DNA of 64,000 nt from Paracoccaceae bacterium (GTDB lineage Bacteria > Pseudomonadota > Alphaproteobacteria > Rhodobacterales > Rhodobacteraceae), in assembly GCA_947371955.1 (NCBI GenBank), contig CANBRQ010000004.1:1-64000 (forward strand), read 5' to 3'. Position numbers and translations under genes: made by a program. This document shows positions 9,358 to 17,521 of the stretch, in pieces. Position 1 is the first letter of the stretch. Every line of letters starts with the position of its first letter. The notes beneath the pieces are model-generated. The model searched no databases and was not told the DNA's origin. It saw only the letters and a list, made by a program, of their open reading frames with translations.

Positions 9358-10896
9358 ATGTCCGCCACTTCTGAAACCGCTCGCCTGCAGCTGACGGGGA
9401 TCACCAAGCGCTTTCCGGGCGTGCTGGCGAATGACCATGTTGGGTTCTCGGTCCGGCCGGGGGAAATCCATGCGCTGCTGGGGGAAAATGGCGCGGGCAA
9501 GTCGACGCTGGTGAAGATGATCTATGGGATCATGCAGCCGGATGAGGGCGAAATCCGCTGGAACGGGCAGCGGATCACGGTGGCCAATCCGAAGGCGGCC
9601 CGGAAGCTTGGGATTGGGATGGTGTTTCAGCATTTCTCGCTCTTTGAGGCGATGACGGTGCTGGAGAATATCGCGCTTGGGATGGATGCGAAGATTCCGC
9701 AGCGGGAGTTGGAGGGGCGCATTACGGCGGTGATGAGCCAGTATGGGCTGAAGCTGGAGCCGCAGCGGATTGTGTCCACGCTTTCGGTGGGGGAGCGGCA
9801 GCGGATCGAGATTGTGCGGGCGTTGTTGTTGAACCCCAGCTTGTTGATCATGGACGAGCCGACGAGCGTCTTGACGCCGCAGGAGGTGGAGCAGTTGTTC
9901 GTTGTCTTGCGCAAGCTGGCGGCGGAGGGGTGTTCGATCCTGTATATCTCTCATAAACTGCATGAGATCAAAGCGCTGTGCGATACGGCGACGATTTTGC
10001 GCGGCGGCAAGCTGGTGGATACCTGTGATCCGAAGGTGGAAACCAGCCGGTCGATGGCCGAGAAGATGATCGGCGGGAGTTTGAAGGATATCCAGCGCGG
10101 CGCCTCGCGCGGGTTCGGGGCGGAGAAGTTGAAGGTTCAGAGCCTGAGCCTTGCGGCGGACGGGCCGTTTGGGACGGCTTTGAAGGATATTTCCTTCACC
10201 GTGCGGGCGGGGGAGATTTTCGGGATCGCAGGTGTGGCGGGCAATGGGCAGAATGCGCTCTTGCTGGCCTTGTCGGGCGAGGAGCCCAATCTGGACCATG
10301 CTTCCGTGACGGTGGATGGCGTTCAGGTCGGGCAGATGCATGCGCGGGCGCGGCGGGGGCAAGGTGTCGCCTCGGTCCCCGAGGAGCGGAACGGGCATGC
10401 GGCGGTGCCGATCTTTTCCTTGGCCGATAATGCGATTTTGACGGCGCGGGACCGGTTGGGGATGGTGCGGGCGGGGTTGATTGATCCGAAGGCGGCGCGG
10501 ACCTATGCCGGCGAGGTGATCGAGGCTTTTGCGGTGAAGGCCACCGGGCCGGGAGCTATGGCCGAAAGCCTGTCGGGCGGGAATTTGCAGAAGTACATCA
10601 TGGGGCGGGAGATCTTGCAGAAGCCTTCCGTGCTGGTGGTGAGCCAGCCGACATGGGGTGTGGATGCGGGGGCGGCGGCGGCGATCCATCAGGCGCTGGT
10701 CGATCTGGCGGCGACCGGGTCGGCGATTGTGGTGATTTCGCAGGATCTGGATGAACTCTTGTCGCTGTGTGACACGCTGGCGGTGATCAATGGCGGGCGG
10801 TTGTCCAAGCCGATGAAGGTCTCAGAGGCGAAGATTGACGAGATTGGCCTGTTGATGGGCGGCATTCACGGAGAGGAGCCGGCCCATGCGCATTAA
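9358..10896 (+). CDS. Nucleoside/nucleobase ABC transporter ATPase (two ABC domains, BMP-type importer)
   Basis: This is the energy-coupling subunit of a BMP-family importer of the NupA/YufO type. The ATG at 9358 is preferred over 9343 because CGGAG lies just upstream, giving 512 aa. The first ABC domain has Walker A GENGAGKST (42-50), signature LSVGERQR and Walker B LLIMDEPTS. The second has a degenerate Walker A (GVAGNGQNALLL), signature LSGGNLQK, and VSQPTWGVDAG where Walker B is expected. This asymmetry is normal for sugar and nucleoside importer ATPases. The stop overlaps the next permease start, so the genes are coupled. Confidence 0.92.
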   Translation: MSATSETARLQLTGITKRFPGVLANDHVGFSVRPGEIHALLGENGAGKSTLVKMIYGIMQPDEGEIRWNGQRITVANPKAARKLGIGMVFQHFSLFEAMTVLENIALGMDAKIPQRELEGRITAVMSQYGLKLEPQRIVSTLSVGERQRIEIVRALLLNPSLLIMDEPTSVLTPQEVEQLFVVLRKLAAEGCSILYISHKLHEIKALCDTATILRGGKLVDTCDPKVETSRSMAEKMIGGSLKDIQRGASRGFGAEKLKVQSLSLAADGPFGTALKDISFTVRAGEIFGIAGVAGNGQNALLLALSGEEPNLDHASVTVDGVQVGQMHARARRGQGVASVPEERNGHAAVPIFSLADNAILTARDRLGMVRAGLIDPKAARTYAGEVIEAFAVKATGPGAMAESLSGGNLQKYIMGREILQKPSVLVVSQPTWGVDAGAAAAIHQALVDLAATGSAIVVISQDLDELLSLCDTLAVINGGRLSKPMKVSEAKIDEIGLLMGGIHGEEPAHAH

Positions 10897-11959
10897 GCTG
10901 GAAAAGCGGCGCGAGCCGAGCATGGCGATGCTGGTGATCACGCCGGTGGCCTCGGTGCTGTTGACGATGCTGATCGGGATCGTGGTGTTTGATCTGATCG
11001 GGATCAAGGGGTTCAAGGCGGTGGTGGATATCTTCCTGTCGCCGCTGCTCGCCAGCTACAAGTGGCAGGATGTGGCGCTGAAGGCGGCTCCGCTGATCAT
11101 CATCGCCTTGGGGCTGTCGATGGGGAACCGGGCGCAGGTCTGGAACATCGGGGCCGAGGGGCAGTATGTTATTGGCGCCTTGTGTTCGGCGGGCGTGGGG
11201 ATTGCGTTTGGGGCCGCGGGCGGGTTTTTCGTCATTCTGTTGATGGTGCTGGCGGGGATGATCGGCGGCGGGGCCTGGGCGGCGATACCGGCGGTGTTGC
11301 GCACGCGGTATAATGTGAATGAGATCCTGTCGAGCCTGATGCTGACCTATGTGGCCTTGCAGGTGCTGGGCTATCTGGTGGGCGGGCCTTGGAAAGACCC
11401 GAACGGGCGGAATTTTCCGGCGACGGCACCTTTGATTGACGCGCAGACGCTGCCGGTCTGGCCGGGGTCTACCGTGCATCTGGGGGTGCTGGTGGCTTTG
11501 GTACTGCCGTTCGTGTTCTGGGTGATCATGGCGCGGAGCGAGTTTGGCTATCAGGTGCGGGTTGTGGGCTCCTCGCCCACGGCGGCGCGGCATGGCGGGT
11601 TTGACAGCCGGCGGACGATCTGGGCCACGCTGATCATTGGTGGGGCGATGGCGGGGCTGGCGGGGTCGCTGGAGTTCACGGGCGTCTTGCACAAGATCGA
11701 CCTTGGGTTTCCGAGCGGTTATGGGTTCACGGCGATCATCGTGGCGTTTCTGGGCAGGCTCAATCCGATTGGATGTCTGATTGCCGGGATCGTGCTGGCG
11801 GTGACTTATGTCGGCGGGCAGATGGCGCAGACTTCGGTTCATATCCCGAACTCAACGGCGGGCATCTTTCAGGCGATGATGCTGTTCTTCATTCTGGCGA
11901 GCGACATTTTGGTGCGCTACCGCGTCAGGATCATCCCTTCGGCTAAGGCGGTGGCGTGA
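10886..11959 (+). CDS. BMP-type ABC transporter permease 1
   Basis: This is a membrane permease of the BPD_transp_2 family (NupB/YufP-like), 357 aa with about eight to ten hydrophobic segments. The family motifs are visible: LGLSMGNRAQVWNIGAEGQ near residue 80, RYNVNEILSSLMLTYVA, and VGSSPTAARHGGFDSRR in the cytoplasmic loop. It starts inside the end of the ATPase gene (11-bp overlap) and abuts the second permease with no gap. The likely substrate is a nucleoside or purine base, inferred from the flanking deaminases and xanthine dehydrogenase. Confidence 0.9.
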   Translation: MRIKLEKRREPSMAMLVITPVASVLLTMLIGIVVFDLIGIKGFKAVVDIFLSPLLASYKWQDVALKAAPLIIIALGLSMGNRAQVWNIGAEGQYVIGALCSAGVGIAFGAAGGFFVILLMVLAGMIGGGAWAAIPAVLRTRYNVNEILSSLMLTYVALQVLGYLVGGPWKDPNGRNFPATAPLIDAQTLPVWPGSTVHLGVLVALVLPFVFWVIMARSEFGYQVRVVGSSPTAARHGGFDSRRTIWATLIIGGAMAGLAGSLEFTGVLHKIDLGFPSGYGFTAIIVAFLGRLNPIGCLIAGIVLAVTYVGGQMAQTSVHIPNSTAGIFQAMMLFFILASDILVRYRVRIIPSAKAVA

Positions 11960-12883
11960 ATGAGCCTTGATTTCATCATTGCGGCGATCATCACGGTGGT
12001 GGGGCTGACCACGCCGATCCTGCTGGCAGGGCTTGGGGAACTGGTGGTTGAGAAGTCGGGCGTGCTGAACCTTGGGGTCGAGGGGATGATGCTGGTGGGG
12101 GCCATTTCCGGCTTTGGGGTGACAGTGTTCACCTTCAACCCGTGGCTTGGGGTTCTGGGGGCGGCGGCGGGCGGGGCGGCGGCGTCGATGCTCTTTGCCG
12201 TGCTGGTGTTGCAGCTCAATTCCAATCAGGTGGCGACCGGACTGGCCTTGACGATCTTTGGCACGGGGTTGTCCTCGTTGCTGGGGCTGTCGTTCACCGG
12301 GCGGATTATTGTGCCGTTTCTGTCGGTGTTTCCGGACTGGCTGGCGAAAGACCCGGTGTGGCGGCTGTTCTTCGGGCATTCGCCGATTGTGTACTTTGCC
12401 ATTCTGATGATCCCGCTGACGTCATGGTTCCTGAAGTCGACCCGCGCGGGGCTGATCTTGCGCGCAGTGGGCGAGAATGACCTGTCGGCGCATTCGATCG
12501 GCTATTCGGTGGTAGGCGTGCGCTATGCGGCGATTGCCTTTGGCGGGGCGATGGCGGGGATTGGCGGCTGCTACTTCAGCATGGTCATCACGCCGATGTG
12601 GGCCGAGAAGATGACGGCGGGGCGCGGCTGGATTGCGCTGGCGCTGGTGGTCTTTGCCGGCTGGCGCACCGGGCGGCTTCTGGCGGGTGCCTATTTTTTC
12701 GGCATTCTGATGGCGCTGGAGCTTTATGCGAAAGCCTCCGGCTTCTCGTTCTTGCCGAGCCAATTCTGGGCCGCTATGCCCTACGCCATGACGGTGGTTG
12801 CCCTTTCTTTCATCTCTTCGCGCGGCACGGCGGGGGCAAATGCGCCTGCCTGCCTCGGCAAGCCGTTCTTGCCGTCGTCCTGA
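11960..12883 (+). CDS. BMP-type ABC transporter permease 2
   Basis: This is the second permease (NupC/YufQ-like), 307 aa and strongly hydrophobic. The N-terminal part carries LTTPILLAGLGELVVEKSGVLNLGVEGMMLVGA, typical of the family. VGENDLSAHSIGYSVVGVRYAAIAFGGAMAGIGG corresponds to the ATPase-contact loop. Its ATG follows the stop of permease 1 directly. The extreme C-terminus (NAPACLGKPFLPSS) looks less conserved but is not frameshifted. Confidence 0.9.
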   Translation: MSLDFIIAAIITVVGLTTPILLAGLGELVVEKSGVLNLGVEGMMLVGAISGFGVTVFTFNPWLGVLGAAAGGAAASMLFAVLVLQLNSNQVATGLALTIFGTGLSSLLGLSFTGRIIVPFLSVFPDWLAKDPVWRLFFGHSPIVYFAILMIPLTSWFLKSTRAGLILRAVGENDLSAHSIGYSVVGVRYAAIAFGGAMAGIGGCYFSMVITPMWAEKMTAGRGWIALALVVFAGWRTGRLLAGAYFFGILMALELYAKASGFSFLPSQFWAAMPYAMTVVALSFISSRGTAGANAPACLGKPFLPSS

Positions 12884-12941
12884 GATGGAGCGCAAACCCT
12901 TCCTTCCCTCAACCCAAACAAGAAACCAACAGGAGAGTCTG

Positions 12942-14021
12942 ATGACGAAGATTTCCCGCCGCACGCTGTTCAAGGGGGCCGGTGCTGCCTCTTTGGCTGC
13001 CCTGGCCTCGCCCGCGCTGGCTGAAGACAAAGTCAAAGTCGGCTTCATCTTCCTTGGCCCGATCGGCGACTATGGCTGGACCTGGGCGCACAACAAGGGC
13101 CGCATGCAGATCGACACCGAACTGGGTGACAAGGTTGAGACGATCTATGTCGAGAACGTCGCAGAAGACGCGAGCGCCATCCCGGTGATCCGCGATCTGG
13201 CCCAGCAGGGCTGCAAGCTGATCTTCACGACCTCCTATGGCTACATGGACCAAACGGTTCAGGTCGCGGGCGAGTTCCCGGATGTGAAGTTCGAGCATTG
13301 CACCGGCTTCAAGCGCGCCGACAACGTGGCGACCTACAACTCGAAGTTCCACGAAGGCCGTGCGGTTCTGGGCACTATTGCGGGCAAGCTGTCGAAGTCG
13401 GGCGTACTGGGCTATCTGGGGTCCTACAAGGTGCCGGAAGTCGTCTTGGGCGTGAACTCTTTCGCGCTGGCGGCGCAGAAGCAGAACCCGGCTGCGACGG
13501 TGAAGCTGGTGATGATCGACAGCTGGTTCGATCCGCCGAAAGAAGCGGCTGCGACCGAGACGCTGATCAACCTCGGCTGTGACATCGTCACGACCCACAC
13601 CGACTCGCCCGGGCCCTTGCAGATTCTGGAGCAGAAGGGTCTGCATGGCTTCGGTCAGGGCGCCGACATGTCGACCTTCGCCCCGAACGCGCACCTGACC
13701 GCCATCGAGGACATCTGGGGACCCTATTACGTCGAGCGCACCAAGGCGCTGCTGGACGGGTCCTGGAAGTCGATCGATACTTGGGACGGGTTCAAGGAGG
13801 GCACGGTGGTGATCTCGGCCTATTCCAAGGACGTGACGCCGGAAGCGGCCGCCGAGGCCGACAAGGTGCAGGCGGGCTACAAGGCCGGGACCTACAACAT
13901 CTTCACCGGCCCGATCTATGATCAGACCGGGGCGTTGAAGGTCAAGGAAGGCGACGTGATCGCCGATGCCGATCTGGCCGTGATGGACTGGTTCGTGAAG
14001 GGCGTCGAAAGCGCTTCGTAA
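12942..14021 (+). CDS. BMP family ABC transporter substrate-binding protein (Tat signal)
   Basis: This is the periplasmic binding component of the importer. The ORF-track start at 12798 lies within permease 2. The ATG at 12942 has AGGAGAG upstream and begins with a twin-arginine signal, SRRTLFKGAGAASLAAL, with cleavage likely after ALA near residue 27, giving 359 aa. The mature part starts VKVGFIFLGPIGDYGWTWAHN, typical of BMP/PnrA-like nucleoside-binding proteins, and ADMSTFAPNAHLTAIEDIWGPYY fits the C-terminal lobe. Tat export suggests folding before export. A strong terminator follows. The substrate is inferred from context. Confidence 0.92.
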   Translation: MTKISRRTLFKGAGAASLAALASPALAEDKVKVGFIFLGPIGDYGWTWAHNKGRMQIDTELGDKVETIYVENVAEDASAIPVIRDLAQQGCKLIFTTSYGYMDQTVQVAGEFPDVKFEHCTGFKRADNVATYNSKFHEGRAVLGTIAGKLSKSGVLGYLGSYKVPEVVLGVNSFALAAQKQNPAATVKLVMIDSWFDPPKEAAATETLINLGCDIVTTHTDSPGPLQILEQKGLHGFGQGADMSTFAPNAHLTAIEDIWGPYYVERTKALLDGSWKSIDTWDGFKEGTVVISAYSKDVTPEAAAEADKVQAGYKAGTYNIFTGPIYDQTGALKVKEGDVIADADLAVMDWFVKGVESAS

Positions 14022-14040
14022 TCTGGCTTGGTGTTTGGGA

Positions 14041-14065
14041 AAGGCCCGCTTCGGCGGGCCTTTTT
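14041..14065 (+). terminator. Rho-independent terminator after the BMP operon
   Basis: GGCCCGC, a TTCG loop, GCGGGCC and five T's form a 7-bp GC stem with a stable tetraloop, 20 bases after the binding-protein stop. Confidence 0.9.
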
Positions 14066-14073
14066 CGTTTCTG

Positions 14074-14185
14074 GCGCATGGGCCGACGGCCCATCCTACC
14101 TATCACCAATGGTGTGCCTTTGGCGGGCCCCGGGGAGGTTTCACACCTCCCCGGACCCCACCGTGGAGTATTTGGCAAAGAGCAA
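14074..14185. repeat. Two dispersed palindromic repeats
   Basis: This gap contains a copy of the GTAGGATGGG-type palindrome (GCATGGGCCGACGGCCCATCC) followed by a reverse-oriented copy of the TTTGCCAAATACTCC/G-run hairpin repeat. On the minus strand the latter reads TTTGCCAAATACTCCACGGT and then GGGGAGGTGTGAAACCTCCCC. No gene is seen. Confidence 0.6.
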
Positions 14186-14189
14186 GGGG

Positions 14190-14684
14190 TCAGACGCCGT
14201 CGCCAAGGGCGGTGGCGAGTTTGCCGAGTTCCTGCTCCCAGCCCATGCGCTGACGGTCGCTCCACACGGCGTCGTGCAGGGGGTCGAAGGTGAGGCGGAG
14301 GAGCGTGGCATCAGGTTGGGGTTCGAAGTCTGCGGCCATGTTGGTGTAATAGGGCGCGTGGCCGGGGACGAAGTCGACGAGGTTGCGCCAGGTCAGGCGG
14401 GCGGGCGATGTCGCGGAGGTGGGCCTGATGACGGTGTCGTAGATGGCCTGGCATGGGGTGGCGGTGGGCATGGCGTTCTTTTGCATGAAGGCCACCATCT
14501 CGGGCGCTTCGGCGATCATCGTGTAGCGCAGCGCGCCACCGGGGGTCAGGGACATTTCCTGCACGGTGACGCGGAAGCCGGGCGGGCCCCACCAGGCCTC
14601 CAGCCCCTCGGGCGTGGTCCAGAGCGTCCAGAGGTCGGCGAGGGAGGCGCGGTAGAGGCGTTCGATCACGATGGGGTCAGGCAT
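14190..14684 (-). CDS. SRPBCC/AHSA1-domain protein
   Basis: This 164-aa protein of the Bet v1-like START superfamily starts IVIERLYRASLADLWTLWTTPEGLEAWWGPPGF, the hallmark opening of AHSA1 (activator of Hsp90 ATPase-like) proteins. Its stop lies near a repeat, and its start overlaps the end of the ArsR gene by 8 bp, making a classic ArsR-SRPBCC regulator/effector pair. The ligand is unknown. No membrane segment or catalytic motif is visible. Confidence 0.85.
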   Translation of the reverse strand: MPDPIVIERLYRASLADLWTLWTTPEGLEAWWGPPGFRVTVQEMSLTPGGALRYTMIAEAPEMVAFMQKNAMPTATPCQAIYDTVIRPTSATSPARLTWRNLVDFVPGHAPYYTNMAADFEPQPDATLLRLTFDPLHDAVWSDRQRMGWEQELGKLATALGDGV

Positions 14685-15012
14685 TTGGCGGGCCTTTCAG
14701 CTGGCGTTCGGTCAGGGCTGCGGCGAGACGGTCGAGCCTTGCGGACCAGAGGGGATGGAAGCCTTGCAGCCAGGCTTCGAGTATCTGGAAGGGTTCGGGG
14801 TTGAGGGAATAGAGGCGGCGCTGGCCCTCGGCCCTTACGGTGACAACCCCGGCCCGATGCAGGATGGCGAGGTGGCGTGAGACGCCGGATTGGGCGATGC
14901 CTATGGACTGGGTGATGGCCGTGACCGAGGCCTCACCGCCTTGCAGGGCGGTGAGGATGTCGAGCCTTGTGGGGTCTGCCAGCAGGGGGAGGAGGGATTT
15001 GTGAGATTCCAT
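14677..15012 (-). CDS. ArsR family transcriptional regulator
   Basis: This 111-aa winged-helix repressor starts LLPLLADPTRLDILTALQGGEASVTAITQSIGIAQSGVSRHL, with the ArsR helix-turn-helix around residues 30-55 and a wing at VTVRAEGQRRLYSL. No CxCxx metal-binding motif is present in the recognition helix, so it is probably not a metal sensor. It is co-transcribed with the SRPBCC gene and divergent from the FAD oxidoreductase. An AT-rich palindrome lies directly at its start and is a candidate autoregulatory operator. Confidence 0.9.
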   Translation of the reverse strand: MESHKSLLPLLADPTRLDILTALQGGEASVTAITQSIGIAQSGVSRHLAILHRAGVVTVRAEGQRRLYSLNPEPFQILEAWLQGFHPLWSARLDRLAAALTERQLKGPPNA

Positions 15013-15036
15013 GTATATACATTGATACGTATATGT
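15010..15036. promoter_or_regulatory. AT-rich palindromic operator candidate at the arsR start
   Basis: ATGTATATACAT (15011-15022) is a perfect 12-bp palindrome overlapping the arsR start codon. It is followed by a second palindrome, ATACGTAT (15025-15032). In an otherwise GC-rich region this pair is conspicuous, and its position between divergent genes suits an ArsR-type repressor controlling both. Confidence 0.5.
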
Positions 15037-15101
15037 TTGGGAGTCAATCGCCTTGTGCCTTGGGTCGGATCGTGGAAAGTTCCGGGAAAACGGAGGCTTC
15101 G

Positions 15102-16178
15102 ATGGATGCGGATTTCCTGATCATTGGTGGTGGCATTGCGGGTGTCTCCGCATCGGCCCGGTTGGCGCCCTTTGGCCGCGTGGTGCTGGTGGAGGCTGAG
15201 ACCGCGCTGGCGCATCACGCCTCTGGCCGGTCGGCGGCTTTGTACGAGCCGCGGTATGGGTTGCCGCCGGTGGTGGGGTTGTCTATGGCCTCGGGTGAAT
15301 ACTTTCGCGCGCAGCCGGGGGTGCTGAGCCCAAGGGGGCTTTTGGTGCTGGGCCGCGCGGATCAGGCCGAAGAATTTGCGGCGGAGGCCAAGGATTTGGG
15401 GGTTGAGGGCATCTCGGTCGACGAGGCGCGGGCCATGGTGCCGATCCTGAACCCGCAGACGGTGGCCTATGCGGCCTGGGCGGAGCATGCCTGGGATATC
15501 GACACCGATCTGTTGTTGCAGGGCTTTGCGCGGGTGGCGAAGGCCAATGGGGCAGAGTATCGGCTGGGAGCCAAGGTTACTTCGATTGCCAGGATTGATG
15601 GCGGCTGGCGGGTGACGGCGGGCGGGGTCGAAATCACGGGCCGGTTGCTGATCAATGCGGCGGGGGCCTGGGTGGATGAGGTGGCCAAGCTGGCGGGGGT
15701 GACGCCTATTGGCTTTCAGCCGAACCGGCGATCGATGGCCCGCATTCCCGCACCGGGCGGGCATGATGTCAGCAAGTGGCCGATGATCTTTGGCTGTGGC
15801 GAGACATGGTACGCCAAGCCGGATGCCGGGGCGCTGATCGTGTCGCCAGCGGAGGAGCATCCGATGGAGCCGCATGACGCCTGGGCCGATGACATGGTGC
15901 TGGCCGAGGGGCTGGCAAGGTATGAGGAGATGGTGACCGAGCCGGTGACTAGGCTGATCACCTCCTGGGCGGGCCTGCGGACGTTTTCGCCGGACCGGTC
16001 CTTGGTGATCGGGCGCGATCCGGACGAGGCGAGCTTTGTCTGGGTGGCGGGACAGGGCGGGTATGGGTTCCAAAGCTCTCCGGCGGCCAGTCAGTTGGTG
16101 GCGGATCTGGTGTTGGGACGGACGCCGGAGATTGATGAAGGGTTGGTGGCGCAGCTTTCCCCGGCCCGGTTCCGGTAG
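15102..16178 (+). CDS. FAD-dependent oxidoreductase (DAO family, D-arginine dehydrogenase-like)
   Basis: This is a flavoprotein of the glycine/D-amino-acid oxidase superfamily. The track start (14967) is too early; the ATG at 15102 has GGAGG upstream and begins MDADFLIIGGGIAGVSAS, giving 358 aa. The dinucleotide-binding GGGIAG motif lies at about residues 9-14. HHASGRSAALYEPRYG is the typical post-Rossmann region of DauA-like dehydrogenases, and GQGGYGFQSSPAAS is the C-terminal FAD contact. It probably oxidises a D-amino or secondary amine substrate. The exact substrate cannot be read from sequence. It is divergent from arsR. Confidence 0.85.
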   Translation: MDADFLIIGGGIAGVSASARLAPFGRVVLVEAETALAHHASGRSAALYEPRYGLPPVVGLSMASGEYFRAQPGVLSPRGLLVLGRADQAEEFAAEAKDLGVEGISVDEARAMVPILNPQTVAYAAWAEHAWDIDTDLLLQGFARVAKANGAEYRLGAKVTSIARIDGGWRVTAGGVEITGRLLINAAGAWVDEVAKLAGVTPIGFQPNRRSMARIPAPGGHDVSKWPMIFGCGETWYAKPDAGALIVSPAEEHPMEPHDAWADDMVLAEGLARYEEMVTEPVTRLITSWAGLRTFSPDRSLVIGRDPDEASFVWVAGQGGYGFQSSPAASQLVADLVLGRTPEIDEGLVAQLSPARFR

Positions 16179-16200
16179 CGGGCGACGGGTCAGGGACCGC

Positions 16201-16400
16201 CTTGAAACCGTTTGATGGAGGCTCCTGCGGAGCCTCCATCGGTTTCTTGCCGAGAGCCGCAAGGCGACGGCAAAAGGGGTAGGGCAGCAGAGCCAAGGTT
16301 GGAAATCTGCCCGCGCCTGACTGGGTGGGCGCGGGAAACGCGCCTGCCCGGGGCAGGCAGGCGCGGGCAGATTTGTCGCCGGACAAATCTGCCAAGAGCG
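16201..16400. repeat. Cluster of three inverted repeats between convergent genes
   Basis: Three perfect stems lie here. GATGGAGGCTCC/GGAGCCTCCATC (16214-16240) has a 3-nt loop. AAATCTGCCCGCGCCTG/CAGGCGCGGGCAGATTT has 17-bp arms at 16303-16319 and 16358-16374. GGCAGATTTGTC/GACAAATCTGCC (16366-16393) has a 4-nt loop and shares its left arm with the second stem, so two folds compete. No U-runs follow, and no gene is seen. Confidence 0.75.
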
Positions 16401-16428
16401 ACCGATGGTTCGGACGTGGCAATCTGAT

Positions 16429-17382
16429 CTAGTTTGCCGGTTTCAGGATCAGGTCGGCGAGACGTTGCGAGGCGGGGGTGAGGGAGACGCGCTCTCGGGT
16501 GATGAGGCCGAAGGGTTCCACCTCGATCTGAAGGTCGACCGGCAGGAGGTCGAAGGCCGCGCCGTCGCCGGTGGCGAATTGCTCGGCACTGGCGCGGGAG
16601 ACGGCGGCGATGGCGTCGGACTTTTGCAGGACGGCGATGGTCAGAAGGAACGACGCGGTCAGCAGGCGCTGGGTGGGTCGGGACAGGCCCAAGGCCTGCA
16701 GGCGGGCAATGACGGTGCGGGTCAGAAGGGAATCGGGGCCGGGCATGACCCAGTCGAAGGCGAGGGTTTCCTCGGCGTGCAGGGGGGCGGGACGGCTGAG
16801 AAGGGGGTGGCCGCGGCGGGCGATCAGGACGACAGGCTCGGTCGCGATGGGCAGGAAGGTGAGCGGCTCGGCGCGGGGGCCTTCCGGCAGGCGGCCCACG
16901 GCGAAGTCGAGGCGACCGGCGAGGAGGTGTTCGCACAGGATGTCAGAGGGGGAGACGTCAACCTCGACCGAGACATTGGGGTGCAGGAGGCGTTCGGATT
17001 GCAAGGCGGGCAGGACACGGTCAAGGGCGGGGCCGGAGACGGCGCCGATGCGGACATCGCCTACGCCGCCCCCGGCGATTTCGGCGAGGTCGCGGGCAGC
17101 GTCATCGAGTTCGAGGCGAATGCGTTGGGAGCGCAGGGCAAGCGCGCGGCCGAGGGCGGTCAGGACGATGCCGCGACCGGTGCGTTCGTGGACGGGGGCC
17201 CCGATGATGCGCTCAATCTCGGCAATCAGGCGGGAGGCGGCGGGCTGGGTCACGCCGATGGCGGCGGCGGCTTGAGTCAGGTGTTCGGCCTCGGCCAGGG
17301 CCGCCAAAAGGCGCAGGTGGCTGAGTTTCAGGCCTCTGCGCAGGAGCGTGTCAGAGCGATGAGGTTGCAGCATACCGATCAC
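16429..17382 (-). CDS. LysR family transcriptional regulator (probable regulator of the arabinose operon)
   Basis: This is a 317-aa LysR-type regulator. The N-terminal winged helix includes LKLSHLRLLAALAEAEHLTQAAAAIGVTQPAASRLIAEIE (about residues 18-58). The substrate-binding domain starts near GDVRIGAVSGP. The listed start is GTG; an in-frame ATG three codons later is equally plausible, since neither has a clear Shine-Dalgarno. The gene is divergent from the AraD1-led operon, as is usual for LysR regulators and their targets. The effector is probably a sugar acid or keto acid, by inference. Confidence 0.9.
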   Translation of the reverse strand: MIGMLQPHRSDTLLRRGLKLSHLRLLAALAEAEHLTQAAAAIGVTQPAASRLIAEIERIIGAPVHERTGRGIVLTALGRALALRSQRIRLELDDAARDLAEIAGGGVGDVRIGAVSGPALDRVLPALQSERLLHPNVSVEVDVSPSDILCEHLLAGRLDFAVGRLPEGPRAEPLTFLPIATEPVVLIARRGHPLLSRPAPLHAEETLAFDWVMPGPDSLLTRTVIARLQALGLSRPTQRLLTASFLLTIAVLQKSDAIAAVSRASAEQFATGDGAAFDLLPVDLQIEVEPFGLITRERVSLTPASQRLADLILKPAN

Positions 17383-17521
17383 GTCATGTTTCCATGCTTA
17401 ATCATCATTTGACTGATATACGGCGGCGTTGCAAGTCTGCGTGGATAAAGGCCGCGCAGACAAAGTCGAGGACAACTTGTCGCAGGCCAGCTAAGATTCA
17501 GAAAGCTCAGGGAGGAATGCG
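17383..17521. promoter_or_regulatory. LysR/AraD1 divergent promoter region
   Basis: This 139-bp region lies between divergent starts. It contains ATCATCATTTGACTGAT (about 17402-17418), an ATCA-N9-TGAT inverted repeat of the LysR-box type. GGGAGG sits just upstream of the AraD1 ATG. Confidence 0.4.

Noticed and set aside
9322-10689. 455-aa minus-strand ORF
   Set aside because: Arg/His/Pro-rich shadow of the ABC ATPase.
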